Program-made: the position numbers and the translations under genes
The notes under the pieces: generated by a model
What the model was told of the DNA's origin: nothing
The model's database searches: none
Seen by the model: the letters and a program-made list of their open reading frames with translations, nothing else
Part shown: positions 19,733 to 28,144 of the stretch, in pieces
Layout of the letters: each line of letters opens with the position of its first letter
Position numbering within the stretch: the first letter of the stretch is position 1
Source: Nocardia vinacea NBRC 16497
GTDB lineage: Bacteria; Actinomycetota; Actinomycetes; Mycobacteriales; Mycobacteriaceae
Length of the DNA: 51,603 nucleotides
Assembly: GCF_000308835.1 (NCBI RefSeq)
Contig: NZ_BAGN01000141.1
Coordinates: forward strand, 1 to 51,603
Reading direction: 5' to 3'

Positions 19733-19915
19733 AGCCGGGGTTGTGAGCGCCCATTTCAGCAGTAGCTCACCGGAACGCCACCCCGATTCCCTCGACGACG
19801 AAGGCTCGGTCTAGGTGCCATACGCCAACCATCAGGTCCCCGTCTGTCGGAACACTCGCGCCGGGGCGGAATCGCGCAAACCCGACCGGGTCCACTCGAC
19901 GGATTTCAACAGCGG

Positions 19916-19921
19916 TAGCGT
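19916..19921 (+). promoter_or_regulatory. -10 element for the SDR gene at 19930
   Basis: TAGCGT ends eight bases before the ATG, so the transcript is probably leaderless or nearly so; no ribosome site is visible. Confidence 0.4.
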
Positions 19922-19929
19922 GCCATCAC

Positions 19930-20694
19930 ATGACGACCGATCTGATTGGCAAGAGCGCACTCGTTTCCGGAGCCAGCCGGGGTATCGGCAAGGCGGTCGC
20001 GGCAGAGCTACTGCGCCGGGGCGCCAATGTGCTGATCACCGCCCGCAAGCCGGAACCGCTCGAGGAGGCGGCCGCCGAGCTGCGGGCGCTCGGTTATCGG
20101 GGCGAGGTCAGCGCGCTGGCGGGCAATTCGGGTGATCCGGACAGCCGGGCCGCCGCGGTGGCTCGGGTGGTCTCGGAATTCGGCTCATTGGACATCCTGA
20201 TCAACAACACCGGTATCAATCCGGTCTACGGCTCGCTCATGGATGCCGATCTGGAGGCGGTGCGCAAGATCTTCGACGTCAATGTCGTCGCAGCACTCGG
20301 CTACGTGCAGGAGGCCTACAAGGCGTGGATGCGCGATCACGGCGGTGCGGTGGTGAATGTGGCCAGTGTCGCCGGCCTGCGTTCGACGGGCGTGATCGCG
20401 GCGTACGGCGCGTCCAAGGCCGCGCTGATCCGGCTCACCGACGAACTGGCCTGGCAGCTGGGCCCGAATATCCGGGTGAACGCGGTGGCGCCGGGCGTGA
20501 TCAAGACGAAGTTCGCCGATGCGCTGTACTCGGCGGATGAGGAGCGGGCCGCGAGCGTGTACCCGATGAAGCGGCTCGGCACGCCGGAGGATGTCGCACA
20601 GCTGATCGGATTCCTGGTGTCGGACGAAGCCAAATGGATCACCGGTGAGACGATCCGCGTCGACGGTGGATTGCTGTCGACCGGCGGAATCTGA
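19930..20694 (+). CDS. Short-chain dehydrogenase/reductase (FabG-like)
   Basis: A 254-residue classical SDR. It shows TGxxxGIG as SGASRGIG (residues 13-20), NNTG in place of NNAG, Ser in NVASVAG, the catalytic YGASK, and the C-terminal GxxxxxDGG as ITGETIRVDGGLL typical of FabG-like reductases. Substrate is unknown; the family includes 3-oxoacyl-ACP reductases and many secondary-alcohol dehydrogenases. It is transcribed towards the beta-lactone operon and separated from it by a strong bidirectional terminator, so it is likely a separate unit. Confidence 0.9.
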   Translation: MTTDLIGKSALVSGASRGIGKAVAAELLRRGANVLITARKPEPLEEAAAELRALGYRGEVSALAGNSGDPDSRAAAVARVVSEFGSLDILINNTGINPVYGSLMDADLEAVRKIFDVNVVAALGYVQEAYKAWMRDHGGAVVNVASVAGLRSTGVIAAYGASKAALIRLTDELAWQLGPNIRVNAVAPGVIKTKFADALYSADEERAASVYPMKRLGTPEDVAQLIGFLVSDEAKWITGETIRVDGGLLSTGGI

Positions 20695-20749
20695 TCCGTT
20701 CGAGGCAATCCGCTGGCCAGCAGCGGAACCTCAACTGTCCCAATAGCAT

Positions 20750-20782
20750 CGATGGCCGTGCGGCGAATCCGCACGGCCATCG
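20750..20782. terminator. Bidirectional terminator
   Basis: A perfect 14-bp stem (CGATGGCCGTGCGG) with loop CGAAT. It lies between the convergent SDR gene and the MMPL gene, whose stop is six bases away. Confidence 0.85.
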
Positions 20783-20788
20783 GACTAT

Positions 20789-23026
20789 CTATACCCTGGC
20801 AGGCTGGCGCAGATCGTCCCGATCAGGCAGGGGCGGCGCGGACGGTCCTTCGTCGAATCCGAAACGCTCGTGCAGCTTTTCGAGCGGTCCGGGTGCCCAC
20901 CAGTTCCAGTCGCCGAGCAGTTTCATCACCGCGGGCAGCAGGAAGCCGCGGATCAGGGTCGCATCGACCAGTACCGCCAGCGGCAGGCCGATGCCGAAAG
21001 ACTTCATGAAAGTGATGTCCGAGGCCAGGAATCCCAAGAACACCAAGGAGATCAGGACCGCGGCGGCGGTGACGATCCGGCCGATCTTTTCCAGGCCATG
21101 GGCAACGGCCGATTCGTTCTTGCCGGTGCGTTCGTACTCTTCGAGAATCCGGGACAGCAGGAATACCTGGTAATCCATGGCCAGACCGAAGGCCACACCG
21201 AACAGCATGACCGGCACGGTCGGCGGCAGATCGCCGGTCACGGTGAAATCGAGCAGGCCGGACAGGTGCCCGTCCTGGAAGATCCAGACCAGCGCGCCGA
21301 AAGTCGCGGTGAGGCTCAGCGCGCTGAGCACGATCGCGACCAGCGGCAGCACCACGCTGCCGGTCAGCAGGAACAGCACGACCAGCATGATGATCACGAC
21401 GTAGGCCAGCGCCAGGGGCAGCGCCGAGGTCACCGCATCGAGGGAGTCGGCGCTCGCGGCCGCGATACCGCCGACCAACCGCTGTGCGGGTGCGGGCACT
21501 GCGCGCAACTCCTTGGCCACCCGATCCAGCAGCGCCGGATCGACGGTGTCCGGTGTCACCGAAAGGTAAGCGGCGTCCTTGGTTTCGAAGCGCGCGTGCT
21601 GTGCCATGGCCGGGGCGAGCTGCCCGCCGTGGGCGTAGCTGCCGGTGGCGGTGTCGACGCGACGGACATTGTCGACTTCGGAGAGCTTCCTGGCGTAGGC
21701 GTCCAGGTCGGACTTGCTGTCCGGAAGTACGACGAACAGTCCGTTGGTGTCGGTGGCGGCGAACTCACGCTGGATGGTCTCGGTGATCTGCCGGTTGTTC
21801 ATCGACTCCGGCAATGCCCGCTCGTCCGGGAAGCCGAGTTTCACACCGAGGAACGGGGTCCCGAGCAGCAGCAGGAAGGCCGTGACCGCCAGACCGATCG
21901 GCGCCGGCTTCCGCATCACGAATACCGCGAGCCGATGCCAGAAACCCTCACCGGGCGCGGGACGCTGCGGACGGAAGAACCAGCCGAGTTGACCGCGATC
22001 GATGCGACTGCCGAGCAGCAGCAGAATCGCGGGCAGCACCGTCAGCGAAACCGTCGCGGCGATTGCCGCGACCGCCAGCCCCGCATAACCCATGGAACGC
22101 ACCGCGAGCAGCGGGAAGAACAGCAGGCCCGACAGCGCCACCGCGACGGTGACCGCCGAGAAGGCCACGGTGCGACCGGCCGAACGCATGGTCGCGGCGA
22201 CGGCCTGACCGGTCGTGGCGCCTGCGGCCAATTCGTCGCGGTAGCGGCTGATGATCAGCAGGCTGTAGTCGATCGCGAGGCCGAGGCCGAGCAGAGTGGC
22301 GACATTGGTCGCGGTCGCGGCGAGATCGGTGACCAGGGCGATCAGCCACAGCGCGCCCATGGTGATCATCACGGTCACCGCTGCGACGACCAGCGGCAGG
22401 CTGGCCGCCACCAAGCCGCCGAATACGAACAGCAGCGCGATCAGGGTGACGGGGAACGCGATGGATTCGCCGAGTACAGCGTCCTTCTCACTCTGCTGCA
22501 CCGTCTCGTGCAACAACATCGCGTAACCGCCGACGCGCACCTGCACCGGCCCGTGCGTGCCGCCATAGCGATCCGCCAGGCCGCCGACCTTCTGGTCGAC
22601 CGCGCCCTCCTCGCCGAGAATGCTCGCGACTATCAGCCCTGATTTGCCGTCGGCGCTGCGCAGCGCAGGCGACTTGTCCATCCAGTACGACATGACACCC
22701 GCGACACCCGGCTCATCCTTCAGCTTCAGCGCCAATTTCACTGCGGCCGTTGCCGATTCGGGATCGTCGACCGAGGTGTCGCTGTGCACCAGCAGCACGA
22801 AGTTCGGCGGCGCCTGACCGAAGGCATCGCGCAAAATCTCGGTGGCCCGGCTGGATTCGCCGCCGGGATCGCTGTAGCCACCGCCCTGCACTTTGTCGAA
22901 CAACGTCGAGCTGAGCATCCCCATTATCAGCGCGAGCCCGGCGAAGATGCCGAGTATCCATTTTGCGCGCCGCGTAGCGACTGCTTGCAGGTCGCTCGAA
23001 ATGGTCAGCTTGGTCAGTTCGAACAC
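20789..23026 (-). CDS. MMPL/RND-family lipid exporter
   Basis: A 745-residue inner-membrane transporter with two repeats, each a periplasmic loop followed by a bundle of transmembrane helices. Proton-relay motifs of the family are GLGLAIDYSLLIISRYRDEL in the first half and GVAFGLAMDYQVFLLSRILE in the second. Family members export lipids, glycolipids or lipophilic antibiotics using proton motive force. GTG 23026 is preferred since GAGG lies eight bases upstream; GTG 23032 is an alternative. It is the last gene of the minus-strand operon, 20 bases after the P450, and is the obvious exporter for the beta-lactone lipid. The codons near 22974-23001 overlap a dispersed repeat that encodes SSDLQAVAT at the cytoplasmic N-terminus. 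Confidence 0.92.
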   Translation of the reverse strand: MFELTKLTISSDLQAVATRRAKWILGIFAGLALIMGMLSSTLFDKVQGGGYSDPGGESSRATEILRDAFGQAPPNFVLLVHSDTSVDDPESATAAVKLALKLKDEPGVAGVMSYWMDKSPALRSADGKSGLIVASILGEEGAVDQKVGGLADRYGGTHGPVQVRVGGYAMLLHETVQQSEKDAVLGESIAFPVTLIALLFVFGGLVAASLPLVVAAVTVMITMGALWLIALVTDLAATATNVATLLGLGLAIDYSLLIISRYRDELAAGATTGQAVAATMRSAGRTVAFSAVTVAVALSGLLFFPLLAVRSMGYAGLAVAAIAATVSLTVLPAILLLLGSRIDRGQLGWFFRPQRPAPGEGFWHRLAVFVMRKPAPIGLAVTAFLLLLGTPFLGVKLGFPDERALPESMNNRQITETIQREFAATDTNGLFVVLPDSKSDLDAYARKLSEVDNVRRVDTATGSYAHGGQLAPAMAQHARFETKDAAYLSVTPDTVDPALLDRVAKELRAVPAPAQRLVGGIAAASADSLDAVTSALPLALAYVVIIMLVVLFLLTGSVVLPLVAIVLSALSLTATFGALVWIFQDGHLSGLLDFTVTGDLPPTVPVMLFGVAFGLAMDYQVFLLSRILEEYERTGKNESAVAHGLEKIGRIVTAAAVLISLVFLGFLASDITFMKSFGIGLPLAVLVDATLIRGFLLPAVMKLLGDWNWWAPGPLEKLHERFGFDEGPSAPPLPDRDDLRQPARV
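22974..23001 (+). repeat. Dispersed palindromic repeat, copy 2 (within MMPL coding sequence)
   Basis: A 28-bp match to the copies at 1423-1450 and 37986-38013, differing from copy 1 at two positions. It lies in codons 9-18 of the MMPL gene. Confidence 0.7.
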
Positions 23027-23046
23027 CGCCACACCCTCATCACTCG

Positions 23047-24465
23047 TTAAGCCGCGCCGCGTTCGCTCCCTGACGAATCCGCGACGTGCCCGGTTTGCAC
23101 CTGCCTGGCCACCACCCGCATCGGCAGATACTTCGGGTGCACCAGGGCGCCGATCACCGTCTCTTGCACCGCGATACCGGGCATCGGGCGCAGGCGCCAG
23201 CGCCCGCCGATCGTAGCAACCTGCAGGGCAACCTCGGTGAGCGAGAACACATTTCCCGGACACTGCCGGGTGCCCATGCCGAACGGCAGGTACGCACCCT
23301 TGGGCCGGGACTCCATTGCCGCAGGCAGCCAGCGGTCCGGGTCGAATTCATCGGGATTCGGGAAGATGGCCGGATCCCGGTGCACCGCAACGGGACACAC
23401 CAGCAACATGGCACCCTTCGGCAATCCCTTGCCGCCGAGTTCATAGTTCGCGGGCACATCGCGAACGGTCAGCCACGGCGAGTACATGCGCAGGGTCTCG
23501 GTGACGATCCGCTTGGTCAAATCGAGCCGACCGAGATCGGCGAATTCGGCCGGGCGACCACCCAGCACTGCATCGATCTCGGCGTGGAAAGCGGCCTCCA
23601 GCTCGGGATTTCGGCCCAGCTCGTGGAATACCCAGGACAGCGTCATCCCGGTTGCCTCGGTGCCGCCGACCAGGAAGTTGATCAGCTCGTCGTGCACCTG
23701 GGCATCGGTGAGCGCGACACCGTCCTCATCGCGGGCCTTGATCAGGGTGTCCAGCAAGTCGCCGTGATCCAGGTTCGGGTCGGCGGCCAGGTCCGCACGG
23801 TAAGCGGCGATGATCTTGCTGGTCGCCGACTTCATACCGGCCACAAGCCCTTCGAAGCGGCGATTGCTGGGCAGTGGCAGCTTGTCGATCCAGGCCGGGC
23901 GGGTGACGCGGCGGGCGAGCAGCGTCATGACCGGTGTGAGCATCTCGTGGATTTCCGCGCCGGTCTCCGCGCCGAGGTCGCCACTGAACAGCGCCCCCGC
24001 GACGGTGCGCAGCGCCAGGTCGTGCATCTCGGTATCGACGACCACCATTTGACCGTCATGCCAGGCATCGGCCTGTTCCGCGCCCAGACGCGTCATTACT
24101 GTGGCGTACTGCGCGATGCGGCCGCGAGCGAAAGCCGGAGCGATCATTCGGCGTTCCCGCTTGTGCTGCGGGCCCGACAGCACGGTGACGCCCGCGCCGA
24201 GCAGCGCCTCCGCGCGATCGATCATCGAACCCTGATCGGACAGGCCGACGAAGGCTTCGCGGATCAGGTCCGGTTCGGTGACGACGTAGGTGTCGTAACC
24301 CGGAATCTTCACCCGCACCACGGGTCCGAGGTCCGACAGCGTCTGCAGGAAGCGGTACGGCCTGCGCGCGAGTCGGTGTGAGTGGCCGATGAGGGGTAGG
24401 GCCCCCGGTGCGGTCGGCACCGCATTCGTGCCGGTCGGGCGGCTGGCGAGCCGGGTGGTCATCAT
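23047..24465 (-). CDS. Cytochrome P450 of the beta-lactone operon
   Basis: A 472-residue soluble P450 monooxygenase. It begins PTAPGALPLIGHSHRLA and has a canonical I-helix GGTEATGMTLSW, ETLR, and the heme motif FGMGTRQCPG (Cys402). ATG 24465 and ATG 24462 both follow AGGAGA; the first is given. It lies 56 bases after the OleD-like gene and 20 before the MMPL exporter, so it is probably a tailoring hydroxylase acting on the lipid product or its fatty-acyl precursor. Its N-terminal motif and overall pattern resemble the P450 half of the fusion protein at 8159-10723, suggesting paralogy. Confidence 0.92.
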   Translation of the reverse strand: MMTTRLASRPTGTNAVPTAPGALPLIGHSHRLARRPYRFLQTLSDLGPVVRVKIPGYDTYVVTEPDLIREAFVGLSDQGSMIDRAEALLGAGVTVLSGPQHKRERRMIAPAFARGRIAQYATVMTRLGAEQADAWHDGQMVVVDTEMHDLALRTVAGALFSGDLGAETGAEIHEMLTPVMTLLARRVTRPAWIDKLPLPSNRRFEGLVAGMKSATSKIIAAYRADLAADPNLDHGDLLDTLIKARDEDGVALTDAQVHDELINFLVGGTEATGMTLSWVFHELGRNPELEAAFHAEIDAVLGGRPAEFADLGRLDLTKRIVTETLRMYSPWLTVRDVPANYELGGKGLPKGAMLLVCPVAVHRDPAIFPNPDEFDPDRWLPAAMESRPKGAYLPFGMGTRQCPGNVFSLTEVALQVATIGGRWRLRPMPGIAVQETVIGALVHPKYLPMRVVARQVQTGHVADSSGSERGAA

Positions 24466-24521
24466 GCGAGTCTCCTAGGCGTGGATCGACTTTCGCGCAC
24501 TCGATCGAGGGGGTCGGTTGG

Positions 24522-25550
24522 TCATCCGCGAGCGATGGCGGCGTCGACGCCGCCGATCTGTCCGACCCAGTGGACGTAGGCCGCCAGTCCGTCGGCCAGC
24601 GAGACCGTCGGCGCGTAGCCGAAATCCCGGGCGGCCGCGCTGGTGTCGTAGGTACTGGAAACGGTCAGTGCCGCGGTGGTCCAACTGGACAGCGGCGGCG
24701 CGTAGCGCTCCTTGATCGCCGGCACTCGCCATATGGTGTCGAAAACCGCGATGGCGGCGTCGAATACCGGTTTGGGAATGGTCCGGGTGGGCGGCGTCAG
24801 GTCCAGGGCGACGGCGAGGTCCTTGACGAACTTCCACAAATCGACGTCCTCGGGATCGGCGAGGAAGTAGGCATTGCCCGCGACCTGATCCGAGCGCGCC
24901 GCCTGCAGACAGGCCTGCGCGGCATGCTCGCAGTAGGTGATCGACACCATGACGTTCTTGCCGCCGGAGAGGTCGGGCAGCTTGCCGGACTTCAACTTTC
25001 GCAGCAGCAGGGTCATCCAACCCGAGGAACGCGGTCCCCAGATCATTCGCGGGCGCAGGGCACAGGTCACGAAATCCGGGGTGTTGCCGGCCAGGACGAG
25101 CTGTTCGGCGGCGGCCTTGGTCTCCACGTACGGGCTCTTCGGAGCGGTCACGTACGGCTCGGACTCGTCGATGCCGAAGCGGTCGGTGTCATAGGAGGTC
25201 GCCACCGAGGGGCTGCTGACGAAGACGAAGCGGCCGACACCGGCCTCCTGTGCGGCCTTCATCAGCCGCCGGGTGCCCTCGACATTGGCCTCCCAGAACT
25301 GCGCCCGGCTGCCCACCTCGGCGACCAGTCCGGCGCTGTGATAGACCACATCGACGCCCTTACACGCGGTGACCAGCGATTCGTAGTCGCCGAGATCTCC
25401 TGCCACCGTTTCGATTTCGGGCACCGTCGACAGGTAGCCGAGATCGCTCGACGGCCGGACGATGGCACGTACCTCATCACCGGCCGCCACCGCGGCGTCG
25501 ACGATATGGCTGCCCAGGAATCCGGTTGCCCCGGTGACCAAAGCCTTCAT
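24522..25550 (-). CDS. nltD: OleD/NltD-like NAD(P)-dependent 2-alkyl-3-ketoacid reductase
   Basis: A 342-residue extended SDR of the 3-beta-hydroxysteroid-dehydrogenase type. It has TGATGFLG (residues 6-13), the catalytic Tyr141/Lys145 in SPYVETK, and a hydrophobic C-terminal third. In olefin, lipstatin and nocardiolactone biosynthesis this enzyme reduces the 2-alkyl-3-ketoacid made by the OleA-type thiolase to the beta-hydroxyacid used by OleC. ATG 25550 overlaps the stop of the ligase gene (ATGA), so the two are coupled. The assignment rests on its place between an OleC-like ligase and a P450 in one operon; a steroid dehydrogenase function is the alternative if isolated. Confidence 0.87.
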   Translation of the reverse strand: MKALVTGATGFLGSHIVDAAVAAGDEVRAIVRPSSDLGYLSTVPEIETVAGDLGDYESLVTACKGVDVVYHSAGLVAEVGSRAQFWEANVEGTRRLMKAAQEAGVGRFVFVSSPSVATSYDTDRFGIDESEPYVTAPKSPYVETKAAAEQLVLAGNTPDFVTCALRPRMIWGPRSSGWMTLLLRKLKSGKLPDLSGGKNVMVSITYCEHAAQACLQAARSDQVAGNAYFLADPEDVDLWKFVKDLAVALDLTPPTRTIPKPVFDAAIAVFDTIWRVPAIKERYAPPLSSWTTAALTVSSTYDTSAAARDFGYAPTVSLADGLAAYVHWVGQIGGVDAAIARG

Positions 25551-27238
25551 GGCGTCATACCCTTTCCGGCCCATACGGCCAATTCCTCGCGCCCGATCTT
25601 GGCGTTGTGCCTGATGTCGACCGGGAACCCGGGATGGGCGCGGAATACCTTGATGGACCTGGTGAATTCGCGCCCGCGCGCGATGGACCACAGTTCTCGC
25701 TGAACCCGTGGAATCTCGGATTCCGCCACCCCGGACCGCAATTCGAAGCACAGCACCGGGATCTGCGCCCCCGGCTCGCCGACACCGACGAGCGCGGTGC
25801 GGTGCACATCCGGGTGGGTGTTGAAGATCTGCTCGCACTGCACGGTGAACAGGTCACCGGCCGCGGTGCGGACCCGCTGCGCCGTGCGGCCACAGAACCA
25901 CAGCCGACCGGACTCGTCCTGCCAGGCCAGATCGCCGACGCGATGCCAACGGCGCACAGTGCCGTCCGGGCGGGTTTCGTCGATCTTGTTGCGAGCATCG
26001 GCGGCCGGGTTGTGGTGATAGGCGGTGCTGACTTGCGCACCGGCGGCGACGATTTCGCCGATCTGCCCCGGTGGCAGCACGAGATCGTCGCGCCAGGTGG
26101 GGATTTCGTCATCGGAGACGGCGATGATCCGTACTCTTGTATCGCTGTCGGATTCCGCGATCGGGCGGCCGACACAGGTGCCCGCGCCCTCGGCGGTCTG
26201 CTTGCGGGTCTCGTCGAGTTCGGACCATTCGAGGGTGGTCAGCGGCAATGCCTCGGTCGCACCGTAGGTGGTGAAGACGCGCGCGGACTCACCGAGAGCG
26301 GCCCTGACCCCCACGAGCGCATCGAGGTTCGCGGGCGCGCCCATCGAGATGACCCGAACCAGACTCGGCAGCATGATCCCGGTTCTTGTCAGATATTCGC
26401 CGAGCGGACCGAGCAGGGCGGGGGATGCGGTGACATCGGTGGCCTGGAAACTCTGGACCACATCGGCGAGCAGTGCCGGATCGGCCTTGGACACCCGCAC
26501 CGGATCGACCGGCCCGAGCACGACATGCGCACCCTGCAGCAGATCGAAGATGCCGAACAGCGGTACCGAGGTGAGCGAGACGAAACCCGTTGGGCGGCCG
26601 TGCAACTGCTCGATCACCCGCAGCGAGGCGGCGAATCCGGCCCTGGTGAACTCCACCCCCTTGGCCGGTCCGGTACTGCCGGTGGTGAAGGCGATCATCA
26701 GCAGATCGTCGGGCGCATGGATGATTTCGGGTGCGGCCGCACCAGGTGTTTGTCGCATGGCGAGCAAGGTGTGCCCACCCCAGAACGAGCGTCCGACCGA
26801 CACATGCACCCGCACCGAACGGAAGGTGCGCCGCGCCGCCAGTCGCACCAGATGTGCCAGCGGTATGCCGATGAACGCCTCCGCACCGACACTGCGGAAG
26901 CAATGCAGCATGCGGCGCACGCCCATACCCGGATCCACCACCACCGGCACCGCACCGACCCGGAACAGCGCGAAGATCACCGCGAACAGATCAGGATCGG
27001 GTTTGACCATGACAATGGTCTTGACGCCCTTGCTGATTCCGATCCGTTCGAAGGCCGCGGCGTAGGCGTCCACCCGCGCGCCGAGTTCGGCGAAGGTCAG
27101 CACCGCGAATCCGAGATCCGCTGCGCGCCCCGCACGTTCGGGACGCGCGACGGTCGGATAGCTGATGGCGGGCAGGTCGGCGCGCTGCCGGATCTGGTGC
27201 TCCAGCAGCGCGCTCAGATCTGCGGGCTCCTGGCTCAC
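25547..27238 (-). CDS. nltC: OleC/NltC-like beta-lactone synthetase (ANL superfamily)
   Basis: A 563-residue adenylate-forming enzyme. It has the P-loop TTGSTGPAKG (residues 185-194), TTYGATEALP, the hinge region WFCGRTAQRVRTAAGDLF and the C-terminal NAKIGREELA with the conserved lysine. OleC relatives activate a 2-alkyl-3-hydroxyacid with ATP and close it to a beta-lactone instead of loading CoA. The GTG start overlaps the stop of the upstream thiolase by four bases. Presence with two OleA-like and one OleD-like proteins identifies the nocardiolactone/lipstatin-type route. No OleB (beta-lactone decarboxylase) is seen, so the beta-lactone should be the end product, not an olefin. Confidence 0.88.
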   Translation of the reverse strand: MSQEPADLSALLEHQIRQRADLPAISYPTVARPERAGRAADLGFAVLTFAELGARVDAYAAAFERIGISKGVKTIVMVKPDPDLFAVIFALFRVGAVPVVVDPGMGVRRMLHCFRSVGAEAFIGIPLAHLVRLAARRTFRSVRVHVSVGRSFWGGHTLLAMRQTPGAAAPEIIHAPDDLLMIAFTTGSTGPAKGVEFTRAGFAASLRVIEQLHGRPTGFVSLTSVPLFGIFDLLQGAHVVLGPVDPVRVSKADPALLADVVQSFQATDVTASPALLGPLGEYLTRTGIMLPSLVRVISMGAPANLDALVGVRAALGESARVFTTYGATEALPLTTLEWSELDETRKQTAEGAGTCVGRPIAESDSDTRVRIIAVSDDEIPTWRDDLVLPPGQIGEIVAAGAQVSTAYHHNPAADARNKIDETRPDGTVRRWHRVGDLAWQDESGRLWFCGRTAQRVRTAAGDLFTVQCEQIFNTHPDVHRTALVGVGEPGAQIPVLCFELRSGVAESEIPRVQRELWSIARGREFTRSIKVFRAHPGFPVDIRHNAKIGREELAVWAGKGMTP

Positions 27239-28143
27239 CCCGCACCGCCGGCGGGAACCGTGTAGCTCACGCAGCCGGCGATCGGACCGGATCCCGCGGC
27301 GACCAGGAGCAATTCGTCGCCGGCCGACAGTTCACCGGCCTCGAGCAACTGGTGGTAGCCGATGATCAAACCCGAGCTGCCCGCGTCCATGTCGCCGGTC
27401 GCGGCCTGATGCGCTCGGGCGAAACCGAATTCGCTCGCCAGCGTGGCCGCGAAGTCGGGCACCGGGTTATTGGTGACCAGCACGCGCTGCCGCTCCGGCC
27501 GTTCGGCCAGGTACGGGCGGACGGCGGCAAACGCTGCGCCGCTGACCAATTCGGTGTAGTCGTCGGCGACATCGACGGTGATCGAGCGCTGTCCGTCGTT
27601 ACCCATCGCCTTCAGATCGAGGTACCCGGCGACACCTGGATGGGTGCCGACCGCGCGCGGCAGCGGTGCCGGGATGTGCACCCGATCGAAGCCGGTGCCC
27701 TCGTCGATCCCCTTGGTCACCAGCAACGCGGCACCGACCGCGGCGTAGCGGAAGTCGGCCGGTGCGTGTCCGGTGCCGCCGGGGTGGGCATCGCTGCCGA
27801 CGATCAGCACCCGCTCGACCGTGCCGTTCTCCAGCAGCGCACCCGCGGCCTGCAATGCGTTGAGCACGCCGCAGGCCCCATTGCGCAGATCGAGTGAGAA
27901 ACCCGCCCGCGAGGAGCCGGCCTGGTAGTCCAGGTGCATCCCCAGTTCCTTCTGGATCAGGGCGGCATTGGACGGTTCGACGATATTGCTGTCGCGGTAG
28001 ACGCCGACATTGATCAGTACGTCGATATCGTTGGGCTCGACGCCCGCCCCCGAGAGGCACTCCCCGGCTGCCCGCACGGCGTGGTCGATGGAACCCAGGG
28101 TGGGGTCGGCGCTGACGGCGGACCGCCGAATAATGAACGTCAT
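27235..28143 (-). CDS. nltB: OleA-like thiolase, partner subunit (NltB-like)
   Basis: A 302-residue protein of the 3-oxoacyl-ACP synthase III/OleA fold. Cys91 is present (NGACGVLNAL), and Glu56 lies in VYRDSNIVEPSNA, matching the loop that supplies the catalytic glutamate in OleA and in LstB of lipstatin synthesis. The usual His and Asn are not conserved: the His segment reads VTNNPVPDF and the Asn segment GDMDAGSSG. It therefore probably does not catalyse the full reaction alone but completes the active site of the partner encoded upstream. ATG 28143 begins one base after that gene's stop. The N-terminus is about 40 residues shorter than in the partner. Confidence 0.85.
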   Translation of the reverse strand: MTFIIRRSAVSADPTLGSIDHAVRAAGECLSGAGVEPNDIDVLINVGVYRDSNIVEPSNAALIQKELGMHLDYQAGSSRAGFSLDLRNGACGVLNALQAAGALLENGTVERVLIVGSDAHPGGTGHAPADFRYAAVGAALLVTKGIDEGTGFDRVHIPAPLPRAVGTHPGVAGYLDLKAMGNDGQRSITVDVADDYTELVSGAAFAAVRPYLAERPERQRVLVTNNPVPDFAATLASEFGFARAHQAATGDMDAGSSGLIIGYHQLLEAGELSAGDELLLVAAGSGPIAGCVSYTVPAGGAG

Positions 28144-28144
28144 T

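Noticed and set aside
20870..22642. A long plus-strand frame opposite the MMPL gene
   Set aside because: Composition is Gln/Arg/His/Gly-rich with no motif; it is the antisense shadow of the transporter.
25607..27265. A long plus-strand frame opposite the beta-lactone synthetase gene
   Set aside because: No recognisable domain, and the minus-strand gene has complete ANL motifs and overlaps its operon neighbours correctly.
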